A stretch of 37,455 bases of DNA from JACCTI01 sp051005695 (GCA_051005695.1 JBPCJC010000056.1:1-37455), one strand, 5' to 3'. Counted from the first letter of the stretch, positions 7,677 through 17,528 are shown. Notes: generated by a model not told the origin, from the letters alone. Translations and numbers: made by a program.

Positions 7677-9974
7677 ATGCAGAAACCGCTCGATCCCCTC
7701 AGCTTTAAGAAAAACGTTTACGATCGACCGAACCAGGATTGGATCTGCGGCCACGCCGCCGAAGGGCACGCCTGCCCGCTTGGGCCGGATGCGCGCGGGA
7801 ATTGCCGCGCCACTGGTGAATGCAGTCCGGCGAAAAGGGACGATCGCTGGCTCTGCACCCGCAACGAAGCGCGCGGCGGAAAATGCGCGCAAGGCCCGCT
7901 TCCGGATGGCTCCTGCCCGCATCTCATCCCGCCCTGCCAGCCGGTGCGTTCGTTGCGCCGCGCGCGCGGAATGTTCGTCTGGTTAATTCTTGGCCTAACG
8001 ACTGGTGCGCTGCTGATTCTTTTCGGGACGCAATTCCGGCGGCCCTGGATGAATCCGGGCGAGCTGATCAACGCCCACGCCACTTCCGCGGCGAAATGCA
8101 GCGATTGCCACACGCTCGAAACCAGCGCGACCGCGCCGCGCCTGGTTTCCTTGCACTCGTTAGGCGGACACGCTCGCGAAGACAGCGCGCTCTGCCTGAA
8201 ATGCCACCAGCTCGGCGAACAACCGCTGCGGACTCATGGCCTCGCGCCCGCCGCGATGACGCAAATGACGAGCCAGCTTCAGCGCTCTCCGGAACCGCAG
8301 CGGCGACCGGCGATTCTCCGCGTCAGCCAGGCGCTTGCTCCGCACAATTTGAAATCCGGCGAGCTCGCCTGCGCCACCTGTCACCAGGAACATCATGGCG
8401 CTAATTTCGATCTCGCCCGCCTAACGAATGCGCAATGCCAGGTCTGTCACACGGTCCAGTTCGCCAGCCTGCAACACGGCCATCCGGAGTTCGCCGCCTA
8501 TCCTTCCCAGCGCCGCACCCGCATCTTTTTCGATCACGCCAGCCATCTGCAACAGCACTTCGCGGAACGAAAAGCGCAGGCGCCGCAGGGTTGCCAGGAT
8601 TGCCATCTGCCTGGGCCGGCCGGGCGTTTCATGCAGGTGAAAAATTTCAACGCCACCTGCGCGGCCTGTCATTCGGCGCAGATCAAAGGCGAAGGCATGA
8701 CCGTCAAAGGCGTGGCCTTTTTCAGTGTCCCCGGGATCGATGCCGACAGCCTCGCGGCGAAGGGAATCAGCATTGGCGAATGGCCGAAATTTGCGGATGC
8801 GAAAATCACTCCGTTCATGGCCTTGCTGCTCGATCGACAACCGGCCGCGCGCGCGGCTTTGGAAAAATTGCGCGGCGTCGACCTGCTTGACCTAACGAAA
8901 GCAAACTCGGAGCAGCTCGCGGCGGCGGAGCAGTTCGCGTGGGAAGTGAAGCGGCTCCTCTTCCATCTCGTGGTCGAGGGGCAAAGTTATCTCCTCAAGC
9001 AAATGAACGGCGGCGTGGCCGAGGCGGGCGTGGAAGTCCCGCGCGCCGCCCTCCTCGCCGCGCAAAAAGAATGGATGCCGAACCTGCTGGCCGAGATGGC
9101 GAATTACGAGAAAGGAATCAAGCCGCCGCTCGCGCAAACCACCAAGCCCGCGCCACCGTCTCCAACTCCCGCTGCGCCTAACGAGAAGTCCGCCGGCGGT
9201 GATGATTCCCTCGTGGGCGGTGACGACCTGACCGCCGCCAGCACTCCGACGCCAACGCCCGCGCCCGCCGCGACTGATGACCTAACGAGTGGTGGCGATC
9301 TCGTTGACGCCACCGCCGCCGCTTCGCCAGCGCCGGCCGCCGCGCCCACGACCGCCCCCGTTCCCGAAGCGATGCCGGCGGAAGAATGGGTCGCCGCCGG
9401 CGGCTGGTACCGGCCGCAGGATAGCTTCACTCTATACTACCGTCCGGTCGGACACGCCGATCCCTTCCTCGTAGCCTGGCTAACCGCCGCCGCCCAAGAG
9501 CAAACGAACGCGGCCCCCGCGGAAGTGCGCGGCGCTTTACAAAAACTTGCCGACCCGCAAAGCCCCGGCCTTTGCACCAAGTGCCACACTGTCGACGAGC
9601 GCAGTGGCGCCACCCTGGTCAATTGGTCGCCGGCGCAGCCGCAGATGAGCAATCGGCCATTCACCACCTTCAATCATTCCACCCACTTCAGCATCGCGGG
9701 CGATCGTGGTTGCCAAAGCTGCCACGCGCTCAATCCAAAATCGCAATACGCCAGTTTCTTCCGCGGCCCAGCCGGCGCCGATCTGCCTAACGACACCAGC
9801 AAATTCCAAAGCAACTTCGCGCCCATTTCAAAAATGCTTTGCGTCGAATGCCATCGGCCGCAGGTCGCCGGCGACGGCTGCATCCTCTGCCATCGCTACC
9901 ACGCCGCGCCCGCGGTCGCGGCGGGCGAGCTGGCGCAAGTCGGCAACTTCCGCGCGTTGCCGTCGAAAAAATGA
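7677..9974 (+). CDS. Membrane-anchored decaheme cytochrome with cytosolic Cys8 domain
   Basis: The 765-residue protein has no signal peptide. Residues 22-87 hold eight Cys (24, 33, 43, 49, 60, 70, 80, 87) as two similar four-Cys repeats, each starting W-[IL]-C and containing a GP-x3-G-x-C turn. One membrane helix follows (about 99-118) after RSLRRARG, so the Cys domain should be cytosolic and the rest periplasmic. Ten CxxCH sites are seen: 141-145, 173-177, 232-236, 254-258, 306-310, 328-332, 633-637, 679-683, 722-726 and 735-739. A disordered linker near 485-570 has DDSL, DDLT and GGDL motifs that separate the hemes into a six-heme and a four-heme block. GGGAGG at 7665-7670 is an ideal ribosome binding site, and the ATG follows the upstream TAA directly. 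It likely carries electrons from the membrane module across the periplasm. Confidence 0.85.
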   Translation: MQKPLDPLSFKKNVYDRPNQDWICGHAAEGHACPLGPDARGNCRATGECSPAKRDDRWLCTRNEARGGKCAQGPLPDGSCPHLIPPCQPVRSLRRARGMFVWLILGLTTGALLILFGTQFRRPWMNPGELINAHATSAAKCSDCHTLETSATAPRLVSLHSLGGHAREDSALCLKCHQLGEQPLRTHGLAPAAMTQMTSQLQRSPEPQRRPAILRVSQALAPHNLKSGELACATCHQEHHGANFDLARLTNAQCQVCHTVQFASLQHGHPEFAAYPSQRRTRIFFDHASHLQQHFAERKAQAPQGCQDCHLPGPAGRFMQVKNFNATCAACHSAQIKGEGMTVKGVAFFSVPGIDADSLAAKGISIGEWPKFADAKITPFMALLLDRQPAARAALEKLRGVDLLDLTKANSEQLAAAEQFAWEVKRLLFHLVVEGQSYLLKQMNGGVAEAGVEVPRAALLAAQKEWMPNLLAEMANYEKGIKPPLAQTTKPAPPSPTPAAPNEKSAGGDDSLVGGDDLTAASTPTPTPAPAATDDLTSGGDLVDATAAASPAPAAAPTTAPVPEAMPAEEWVAAGGWYRPQDSFTLYYRPVGHADPFLVAWLTAAAQEQTNAAPAEVRGALQKLADPQSPGLCTKCHTVDERSGATLVNWSPAQPQMSNRPFTTFNHSTHFSIAGDRGCQSCHALNPKSQYASFFRGPAGADLPNDTSKFQSNFAPISKMLCVECHRPQVAGDGCILCHRYHAAPAVAAGELAQVGNFRALPSKK

Positions 9975-9993
9975 ACACCGCAGCGCGGGTGTG

Positions 9994-10659
9994 CTAGTTC
10001 ACCACCGCGACCAGGAAGCCGTCGTAACCTTTGCTGCCGACGGTTTGCAGGACGGTCGCGCGCACCCGGGAATCGCTAGCAACGATTTCGTTGAAGCGGC
10101 GAATGCCCTGGACGCGTGCGTCAGTGCCGGTGGGATCAGTAACTTCGCCTTTGCGCACGACGTTATCCGCCAGAATGAGCGCACCGGGGCGCGCTAACTG
10201 CACGGCCCAACCGAAGTAGCCGGCGTAGTTCTCCTTGTCGGCGTCAATGAAAACGAGATCGAAGGGGCGGGCGTTTTCGTGCGCGAGCAGCGGAAGCGTG
10301 TCGAGCGCGCGGCCCAGACGAATCTCGACTCGACTCGTTAGGCCAGCGCGTTCGAGGTTTCGTTGCGCGACCTCGACGCAGGCGGGTTCGGCTTCCAGAC
10401 TAACGAGTCGTCCATCGAGCGGGAGCGCGCTCGCGAGACAGATGGTGCTGTAGCCACCGAGCGTGCCGAGCTCGAGAATCCGGCGCGCGCCGATCGCTTG
10501 CGCGAGGAAAGTGAGGAAGCGTCCCTGCAAGGGCGAGACGCTGATCGCGGGTAAGCCGGCGGCCGCGCTGGCGGCGAGAGCGGCGCTGAGTGCGGGATTT
10601 TCCGGCAGCAGAAGTTCCTCGTAGTAGTGATCGACTGCGCTCCAGGTGTCTTCATTCAT
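9994..10659 (-). CDS. SAM-dependent O-methyltransferase (methyltransferase family 3)
   Basis: The 221-residue cytosolic protein matches the caffeoyl-CoA/catechol O-methyltransferase fold in length and motifs. The SAM-binding loop ELGTLGGYST is at 63-72. The acidic strand end SLEAE is at 87-91. The metal/SAM region FIDADKENYAGYF is at 137-149, and ADN at 164-166 fits the third metal ligand position. These enzymes use a divalent metal to methylate vicinal hydroxyls; the substrate here cannot be told. It converges on the decaheme gene with 19 bases between stops and is divergent from the peptidase gene. It appears unrelated to the cytochrome cluster. Confidence 0.88.
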   Translation of the reverse strand: MNEDTWSAVDHYYEELLLPENPALSAALAASAAAGLPAISVSPLQGRFLTFLAQAIGARRILELGTLGGYSTICLASALPLDGRLVSLEAEPACVEVAQRNLERAGLTSRVEIRLGRALDTLPLLAHENARPFDLVFIDADKENYAGYFGWAVQLARPGALILADNVVRKGEVTDPTGTDARVQGIRRFNEIVASDSRVRATVLQTVGSKGYDGFLVAVVN

Positions 10660-10749
10660 CGGACAAAAATTGCGGTGTCAGCGCGTTCTCGGCAAACATC
10701 GCCGCGGTGCGCGGATGACAGCGGGCCGTTTTGCGGCGAGAAAATCAGG

Positions 10750-12555
10750 ATGGACGAAATCAAAACTTTGACCCGCGCGGAAATTCCCGAAGCCGACAAG
10801 TGGGATCTGACGCTGCTCTTCGCGGATGTCGATAAGTGGTCGGAAGATTTCGCCTGGATCCAGCAGACCTTTCCGCGAATCACGGAATGGAAGGCGCGGC
10901 TCGGCGCGTCGGCGGCCACGCTCGCCGAGTGCCTGGAATTTGAGAAGGCGCTCGATCAAAAAATCGAGCGCGTCTACCACTTCGCGTCGCTGCAATTAGC
11001 CGAAGACAGCTCGAATCCGGAATACCTCACTCGCATCGGGCAGTTGCAGAATTTGCTCACGAAAATCAGCGAGGCCTCGGCGTTTCTCGGGCCAGAGATC
11101 ATGGCGATCAGCGACGAAAAATTCGCGCAGTTCCTCGACGATCCCGCGCTCGCGGAATGGAGAACGGCGCTGCGCAAAATCCGCCGGGACAAGCCGCACA
11201 TTCTTTCCGAGCCGGAAGAGCGGTTGCTCGCGCTCGGGCGCGCGGCGCTCGATGGCTACGACGAGACTTTTTCGCAACTGACCGATGTCGACATGAAGTT
11301 CGGCGCGCTCATCGATGCCGATGGCGTCGAGCGGCCGCTAACGCAAAGCTCGTTCAGCGCCTTCCTGGTTAAACGCGATCACGCGCTGCGCAAGAATGCG
11401 TTCCATCAATTCTACGCGGAGTTTGCCGATCATCAGTTCACCCTCGCCGCCGCGCTCTCCTATTCGGTGAAGGCTGATGTCTTCCGCGCGCGGGCGCGCA
11501 ATTATCCATCCGCGCTCGAAGCGTCGCTCTTTCACGATGATGTCCCGCCGGCGGTTTACGACGGTTTGATTTCCTCGGTGCGGGCGCATCTCGAGCCGCT
11601 TTTTCGTTATTACGAACTGCGCCGGCGCGTCCTTGGGTTGGATGAATTGCATCACTACGACACTTATGTGCCGCTCGTTCCGCAGATTGAAACGCAGGTC
11701 AGTTTCGACCAGGCGATCGAACACGTGGTCGACTCGCTCGCGCCGCTCGGCCCGGAATACGTGGACTCGTTAGGCAAAGGTCTGCGCGGACGCTGGTGCG
11801 ATCGTTACGAGAGCAAAGGCAAACGCAGCGGCGCGTTTTCCTCCGGCAGTTACGGCGCGCCGCCCTTCATCCTGATGAACTACAAGAGCGACGTTTTCTC
11901 GGATGTTTACACTCTCGCGCACGAAGCCGGGCATTCGATGCACACCTGGTTCGCGCAGAAGACGCAGACGTTTCAGGATCATCATTACCCGATCTTTCTC
12001 GCGGAAGTGGCGAGCACCTTTAACGAAGAATTGCTGACGCATCATCTGCTCGAACAGACGACCGATCCGAAGATGCGCGCCTACATTATCAATCGTCAGA
12101 TCGACGACATCCGCGGGACGCTTTTCCGGCAGACGATGTTCGCCGAGTTCGAGAAAATCATTCACGCGATCGAAGAGCGCGGCGACGCGCTGACCCTGGA
12201 AGTTTTCAAGAACGAATATCGCGCGCTCTTGCAAACCTACTTCGGCGAAGGCGTCGTCCTCGATCCGGAGCTCGACCTGGAATGCCTGCGCATCCCGCAT
12301 TTTTATAATGCGTTTTACGTTTACAAATACGCCACCGGCATTTCCGCGGCGGTCGCGCTTTCGGAGCAAGTGCTCGCGGGGAAGCCGGGCGCGATCGAGG
12401 CTTACTTGCATTTCCTGCGCTCGGGTGGCGCAAAATTTCCGCTCGAAACCTTGCAAGCCGCGGGCGTGGATATGACCACGTCCGCACCGGTGGAAAGCAC
12501 CCTCGCGCTCTTCGAACGCCGGCTCGCGGAACTGGAAACGCTCCTCCTCGCCTAA
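10750..12555 (+). CDS. pepF: Oligoendopeptidase F (M3 zinc metallopeptidase)
   Basis: Read from the ATG at 10750 (MDEIKTLTRAEIP) the protein has 601 residues, the usual size of PepF. An upstream ATG at 10627 lies inside the divergent methyltransferase gene and adds an unlikely 41-residue extension. The catalytic HEAGH is at 391-395 and the third zinc ligand is E419 in LAEVASTFNEELL. The N-terminal helical lobe (about 1-200) and the C-terminal RIPHFYNAFYVYKYATGISAA region are typical of the family. It degrades peptides of about 6-20 residues in the cytosol. No signal peptide is present. The TPR gene follows 47 bases later. Confidence 0.92.
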   Translation: MDEIKTLTRAEIPEADKWDLTLLFADVDKWSEDFAWIQQTFPRITEWKARLGASAATLAECLEFEKALDQKIERVYHFASLQLAEDSSNPEYLTRIGQLQNLLTKISEASAFLGPEIMAISDEKFAQFLDDPALAEWRTALRKIRRDKPHILSEPEERLLALGRAALDGYDETFSQLTDVDMKFGALIDADGVERPLTQSSFSAFLVKRDHALRKNAFHQFYAEFADHQFTLAAALSYSVKADVFRARARNYPSALEASLFHDDVPPAVYDGLISSVRAHLEPLFRYYELRRRVLGLDELHHYDTYVPLVPQIETQVSFDQAIEHVVDSLAPLGPEYVDSLGKGLRGRWCDRYESKGKRSGAFSSGSYGAPPFILMNYKSDVFSDVYTLAHEAGHSMHTWFAQKTQTFQDHHYPIFLAEVASTFNEELLTHHLLEQTTDPKMRAYIINRQIDDIRGTLFRQTMFAEFEKIIHAIEERGDALTLEVFKNEYRALLQTYFGEGVVLDPELDLECLRIPHFYNAFYVYKYATGISAAVALSEQVLAGKPGAIEAYLHFLRSGGAKFPLETLQAAGVDMTTSAPVESTLALFERRLAELETLLLA

Positions 12556-12602
12556 CCAGCAAACCGAAACCGTCGTGGCCCGCTCCCTGCTAAACAGGAA
12601 GC

Positions 12603-13070
12603 GTGGATTTCGATCGTCAACTTTCGGCCGCGTGCGGTTATGCCGAGCTGGGCATGCGCCGCGAATCGATCGCGGAGTTGGATGAGATCGCGCCCCGATT
12701 GCAAAATCGCCCGGAAGTCCTCCAACTCCGGCTGCACCATTTGATCAAGCAGGAACGTTGGGCGCCGGCTTTGCGCGTCAGCCGAATGCTTTGCCGGGCG
12801 GCGCCGGATTCTGGCACCGGTTTTCTGCATGCGGGCTATTGCCTGCACCAGTTAGGCAAAACTGAAGAAGCCCGGAAGCTTCTAGTTTCCGGTCCGCTAA
12901 CTCTCCTCAAGGAACCGATCTATTATTACAACCTCGGTTGCTACGATGCGCTCCTCGGAAACCTGAGCGATGCGCGCGAGCATCTACGGATCAGCTTTCG
13001 GATGGACGCGCGCTTTCGCGATCTCGCAAAAAATGACCCTGACCTGAAGGCGCTCCACGCCGTCATCTGA
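12603..13070 (+). CDS. Small TPR protein
   Basis: The 155-residue protein starts at GTG (12603) behind AGGAAGC. It is all-helical with tetratricopeptide spacing: a helix pair near 8-45, FLHAGYCLHQLGKTEEARKLL (about 79-99), and YYYNLGCYDALLGNLSDAREHL (about 107-128). It has no signal peptide or catalytic motif, so it is probably a cytosolic scaffold or partner-binding protein. It follows pepF on the same strand and converges on the DAO-Rieske gene. Specific partners cannot be told. Confidence 0.75.
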   Translation: MDFDRQLSAACGYAELGMRRESIAELDEIAPRLQNRPEVLQLRLHHLIKQERWAPALRVSRMLCRAAPDSGTGFLHAGYCLHQLGKTEEARKLLVSGPLTLLKEPIYYYNLGCYDALLGNLSDAREHLRISFRMDARFRDLAKNDPDLKALHAVI

Positions 13071-13085
13071 CCGCCGCAGGACTCG

Positions 13086-14606
13086 TTAGGCCGAAGCCAG
13101 CGGCGTCTCCGCCGGACCGGCAAGCACTTTGCCCTTCGGGCCAAAGCGCGAGCCGTGGCAGGGACAATCCCAGGTCGTTTCCGCCTGGTTCCAGCGGACC
13201 ACGCAACCCATGTGGGGGCAGACCGGCGAGAGCTTTTTTACCCGGCCGTTTTCGTCGCGGTAGACCGCCACTTTCTTGCCACCGAGTTTCAGGATTTTGC
13301 CTTCGCCGCGCGCGACCGCACGAACGGATTTTCCCTCGGCCGAGCCGAGCCAATCCTTGAGCAGGTAGTACGGATAATCCTTGTTCTCCCGCAGATAATC
13401 CCAGGTGCCGCCGCGGATTTTTTTGCGATCAGGACTAAACAAATCGGCCCACGGATTTTTCACTCCGGTAATCCAGTCGCGCGCCATGACCGCGGCGATC
13501 GCGCCGAAGGTGTAGCCGTTGCCAGCGTAACCGGTAGAAATGAATTGTTCGGACTCGTTAGGCCCGATGTAGGGCAGGCCGTCGTTAGTCACGATCACCT
13601 GGCCAGACCAGTGGTGATCGATCTTCGCCTCGGGCGCGATTTTCCGGAAAGCCGCGTCCAGTTTTCGGAAACAGGTGTCGGTGTTTCGGGCTTGTCCAGT
13701 CTTGTGATCTTCTCCGCCGAAAATCGCGAAATCAAAATCGCGCCCGCGATCGATCCGCAAATATTGGTAAGGATCGTTCGTGTCCCAGAAGGAAGCGATC
13801 GGAATGCTGTCGCGCGGAACCCGCGCGCCGAGCGCATACGAGGAATACGGCGCCAGCTTGGTCTGGAAAAGGAGGCCCTTGATCAACCCCGATTCGCCTA
13901 ACAAGGGGTTGTTCGTCGCCAGCACCACGCGGTCGTAGCTGATCCAATAACCGTTGACCCGCGCGCGCTTTTTCTCGGCGTCGAATTGCTTGACCTCGGA
14001 GTTTTCAAAAACATGCGAGCCGCCGCCGCGAACCAGTTTTGCGAGTTCATAGAGGAATTGCAGCGGATGAAATTTCGCCTGATTCGCGAAGCGCACGCCC
14101 GGTCGATTCATGAAAGGCACGCGATCGAGATAAGAGGCATCGAAGCCGAGCTCGCCCGCCAGCTTGGCGTCTTTTTTTAAACTCGAACGCTCGTCCGATT
14201 TTCCGCCGCTCACCGGCGCGTGCAGGTAACCAGGCACGCGGGAAAATTCGCAGGAAATATTTTCCGCCTGAACGATGCGCTCGATCTCATCGATCGCCGC
14301 CGCGCCGGCGTCCCAAGTGGCTTGCGCATGTTCGCGCCCGAAGTCGCGCACCAGTTGATGGAAGCGCGCGTCAGTCACGTAAGTGAGATGCGCGGTCGTA
14401 TGGCCGCTATCACGCGCGCCGATTTCTTCACGCTCGAGCAAGGCGACACTGCGGCCGGCCTGTTTCAAAAGATACGCGGTCATAACCCCGGTGCTGCCGG
14501 CGCCGACAACCAGGACATCGACTGAGAGCGAGCGAGATAGTGGGCGAAACTTCGGATGTTTAGCGGTATCGAACCAATAGGGCGTCGTCTTCACGTGCCT
14601 ATTCAT
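13086..14606 (-). CDS. FAD-dependent oxidoreductase with C-terminal Rieske domain
   Basis: The 506-residue protein has an N-terminal FAD-binding Rossmann motif, VLVVGAGSTGVMTAYLL (about 31-47). A DAO-type body follows, with STGYAGNGYTFGA near 350-365 as the second FAD-contact strand. A Rieske [2Fe-2S] domain ends it, with CPHMGC near 463-468 and CPCHGS near 481-486. This two-domain layout is a known bacterial family (glycine/D-amino-acid oxidase-like plus Rieske) of unclear substrate. No signal peptide is seen. The stop codon TAA lies inside a copy of the TCGTTAGG motif (13083-13090). It is divergent from the ADOP permease gene across 105 bases. Confidence 0.9.
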   Translation of the reverse strand: MNRHVKTTPYWFDTAKHPKFRPLSRSLSVDVLVVGAGSTGVMTAYLLKQAGRSVALLEREEIGARDSGHTTAHLTYVTDARFHQLVRDFGREHAQATWDAGAAAIDEIERIVQAENISCEFSRVPGYLHAPVSGGKSDERSSLKKDAKLAGELGFDASYLDRVPFMNRPGVRFANQAKFHPLQFLYELAKLVRGGGSHVFENSEVKQFDAEKKRARVNGYWISYDRVVLATNNPLLGESGLIKGLLFQTKLAPYSSYALGARVPRDSIPIASFWDTNDPYQYLRIDRGRDFDFAIFGGEDHKTGQARNTDTCFRKLDAAFRKIAPEAKIDHHWSGQVIVTNDGLPYIGPNESEQFISTGYAGNGYTFGAIAAVMARDWITGVKNPWADLFSPDRKKIRGGTWDYLRENKDYPYYLLKDWLGSAEGKSVRAVARGEGKILKLGGKKVAVYRDENGRVKKLSPVCPHMGCVVRWNQAETTWDCPCHGSRFGPKGKVLAGPAETPLASA

Positions 14607-14711
14607 CGCAGAGCGCGTAGGAGCCAGACGCCTGTAGACAAAACTTTCGGCGCACAGCGTCTACTGATTGAATCCAAATGCTCCGCGAACTGCATCCCAC
14701 ACCTTGATCAC

Positions 14712-17130
14712 ATGATGACCGATCTTCGCTTCGCTTTCCGCCAACTGCTGAAGTCTCCCGGGTTCACTTTTCTCGCGCTCCTCACCCTCGCGCTCGGCAT
14801 CGGTCTCAACACCGCGATCTTCAGTCTGGTTAACGATCTCTTCCTGCGCGGGCTGCCGTTTTCGCAACCGGACCGCATCGTTCACGTTTTCTCCGGTTCG
14901 AAGGACAAAGAGTTCGAAGACTTCCCGTTGTCGGCGCCGCGTTACTTTCATTACCGCGCCGGCCAGACGATATTCGACGGCCTTGCGGCGGAAGCCGGCG
15001 CTGCCGTCACCCTGACTGGCCTAGGCAATCCGGTGCTGCTTTTCGGTTCGCGCGTGACTTCAAATTACTTCGACGTTCTCGGCGTGCATCCGCTTCGCGG
15101 GCGCAACTTCACGCCGCCGGAAGAAGAAGGTGCGGACGTCGCACTGATCTCGGAAAGCTTTTGGCAGAAACGGCTCGGCGGCGATCCGAATGTCATCGGG
15201 CGCGGCGTCACCCTCGACGGAGTGACGCACACCATCGTCGGAGTCTTGCCAAACATGCCCGCGACCTGGTTCGGACCGAACGCCGAGATCTGGACGACGA
15301 AGCCGTTTGTCATCGCCGGTTTCTCGCATGAACGAATGATGCGCGGAACCGGATTTTTGCGCGTCATCGGGCGGCTAAAAGCAGGCGCGACTCTCGAGCA
15401 AACGCGCGCGTCGCTCCCGTCGCTCGCGCAAAGTTATCAGACCCAATTTCCGGAGAAGATCGACGCCAACTTCACCACCACGCTGAAGACTTTGCCGGAA
15501 GATGTCAGCGGCGATCTGCGGCCGGCGTTTGCCACTTTGCTCGCGGCGGTCAGCTTCGTGCTCCTGATCGCTTGCAGCAATGTCGCCAATCTTTTGCTGG
15601 TGCGTTTCAGCGGACGGCGCCGCGAGATCGCGTTGCGCATGGCCCTGGGCGCGTCGCGCGCGAGTGTGCTCCGGCTTTTCGTTTTCGAGAGCATGCTCGT
15701 GAGCATCTTCGCCGGTTTGTTCGGCGCACTTCTCGCGTGGCGATTGGTCCCGCTGGTCCCGAAGATGGCGGCGAATTTTCTCCCGCTCGAACCCGGCCAG
15801 GGCGCGCAGCTCTCGCTCCCGGTGCTCGCTTTCACAATCGTGCTTTCGCTTTTGACCGGACTGATCATGGGCCTTTATCCCGCGTGGCAAAGTTCGCGCG
15901 CTGATCTCGTGGATGGATTGAAGGAAGGCGGGCGGGAGCAGCGGAAGTTTGCGCCAGCAACGTTTCCGCAAAATCCTCGTCGGCGCGCAAGTCGCGCTTT
16001 CGGTCACGCTCCTGGCAGGCGCGGCCTTGTTGATCAGCAGCTTCCTGCGCCTGAGTCATCAGGACACCGGGTTCGAATCGGGACATCTTTGGACGGGCGC
16101 CATCGTCCTCCCGCCCGCGCGATATCCGGATGTCTCGGCGCGGACGCGCTTCGTCGAGCAAATCCAGAAAACGCTGCAGAATCTCCCGGGTTTCGAGAAG
16201 GTCGCGATCAGCGGCGACATCCCGTTGACGAACGGAAACAACGCCATGCTTTACACTCGTCCGGACGGCAACGTCCTGCCGGTGAGCCAGCGACCGGGCG
16301 CGCCCGAGCATGATGTTTCCGCCGGATATTTTCGGACGTGGGGCATTCCTCTTCGCGCCGGCCGCGACTTCGATGAGCACGACCTGGCCGAGCGGCCGAA
16401 CGTGGTCATCCTTAGCCAATCCGGCGCGCGCAAACTTTTCGGCGACGAAAACCCGATCGGTCGCACGCTCCTGATCACCAGCGGGAGCGTGCCGGTGGAA
16501 ATCGTCGGCGTCGTCGGCGACGTCCGCACCTTGAAGGTCGCGGTGCCTAACGAGATCGAAATGTATCGGCCGTGGGCGCAGGAAAATTTTCCAAACGTGT
16601 CCGTCGCTATCCGCAGCCACCTGCAAATGGACGCGATCACGCAATCCGTGCGCACGCAGTTATCCAGCCTCGATCCCGGGCTGGCGCTGATTCAACCCGG
16701 ACCGATGGACGAAATTGTCGCGAAAGCACTCGGGCAAGCGCGCCTGATGATGTGGCTGCTCGGAATTTTCGCCGGCGTCGCTTTTCTCCTCGCGACCATC
16801 GGCATCTACGGCGCGGTCGCCTACACCGTCGAGCAACGCACCGGAGAAATCGGTGTGCGCATGGCCCTCGGCGCGCAAACCGCCGATGTCCTGCGACTGG
16901 TCGTTAGTCAGGGAATGAAACCGGTCCTGCTCGGATTGCTCGCCGGCCTGGCCGCCGCCCTCGCGCTCGGGCGCTTGATCGCGGCCCAGCTTTACCAAAT
17001 CTCCGCGCACAATCCCGCACTCCTCGGCGGGACGGCTATCTTGCTTGCGTTCGCCGCGCTCCTCGCCTGTCTCGTCCCTGCGCGGCGCGCTTCACTCCTC
17101 AATCCGGTGCAGGCCCTGCGCGCAGACTAA
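14712..17130 (+). pseudogene. ADOP/MacB-type ABC permease, broken by one frameshift
   Basis: Two overlapping frames together make one about 806-residue permease of the acidobacterial duplicated orphan permease (ADOP) type. The first (from ATG 14712 or 14715, MTDLRFAFRQLLKSPGFT) has the N-terminal helix, a MacB-like periplasmic domain and the first FtsX block (VLLIACSNVANLLL, GRRREIALRMALGASR). The second (frame seen from 15949) restarts at RQQRFRKILVGAQVALSV and carries the second periplasmic domain and the final FtsX block, ending QALRAD. Removing one G from GGG at 15934-15936 rejoins them as KEGGRSSGSLRQQRFRK. It is either a real pseudogene or a base error. ADOPs are thought to work with MacB-like ATPases, but none is encoded here. 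Confidence 0.85.
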
Positions 17131-17528
17131 CGAGTGCTGCGCGCGCGCAGTTTCCAAAGATAAAAAATCATCGCACCCGCAATCGGCAGGCCGATGAGCG
17201 TGCGCGCATCCTGACGGAGGAGCGCGTTCGCGCTGTCGCCCAGCAAATTCACGCACAGGATGACGATCGCGAGGAACGCGCCCCAGCGTTTCCCGCGCGC
17301 CAGCCCGATGGCCGCGAGCGCGCAGGACATTCCGACAATCGCCATGAGCACGATCGACCACTGGCCGATGGCTTGAAAACCCGCGCGCGCCCCGGGGTTG
17401 ACGCGCCAGACGACATCAAGCGCGCTGCCCGGAAAGAGCAGGAGCACAATCGTGAGCGTGCACATGGTGGCGCCGAAGCCGAAAAAAATCGCGAGCAATT
17501 TCCCCCCGAGCGGCACGCGCATCTGCAC
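17127..17528 (-). CDS. Small four-helix membrane protein, unknown
   Basis: The 133-residue protein has four hydrophobic helices (about 8-32, 53-75, 80-98 and 108-126) with short loops and a basic C-terminus. No conserved motif is recognised. The stop overlaps the end of the convergent permease frame by four bases, and the shared bases ACTAACGAG are a near-copy of the dispersed motif, giving a stop on both strands. It is divergent from kup across 100 bases. Hydrophobic periodicity and lack of competing frames support it as a gene; function is unknown. Confidence 0.6.
   Translation of the reverse strand: MQMRVPLGGKLLAIFFGFGATMCTLTIVLLLFPGSALDVVWRVNPGARAGFQAIGQWSIVLMAIVGMSCALAAIGLARGKRWGAFLAIVILCVNLLGDSANALLRQDARTLIGLPIAGAMIFYLWKLRARSTR

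Noticed and set aside
6939..7922. Minus-strand frame of 327 codons opposite the cytochrome b gene
   Set aside because: Charge-rich shadow of hydrophobic helices on the plus strand.
9975..9993. Possible terminator between the decaheme and methyltransferase genes
   Set aside because: The ACACC/GGTGT pairing is imperfect and lacks a U-tract.
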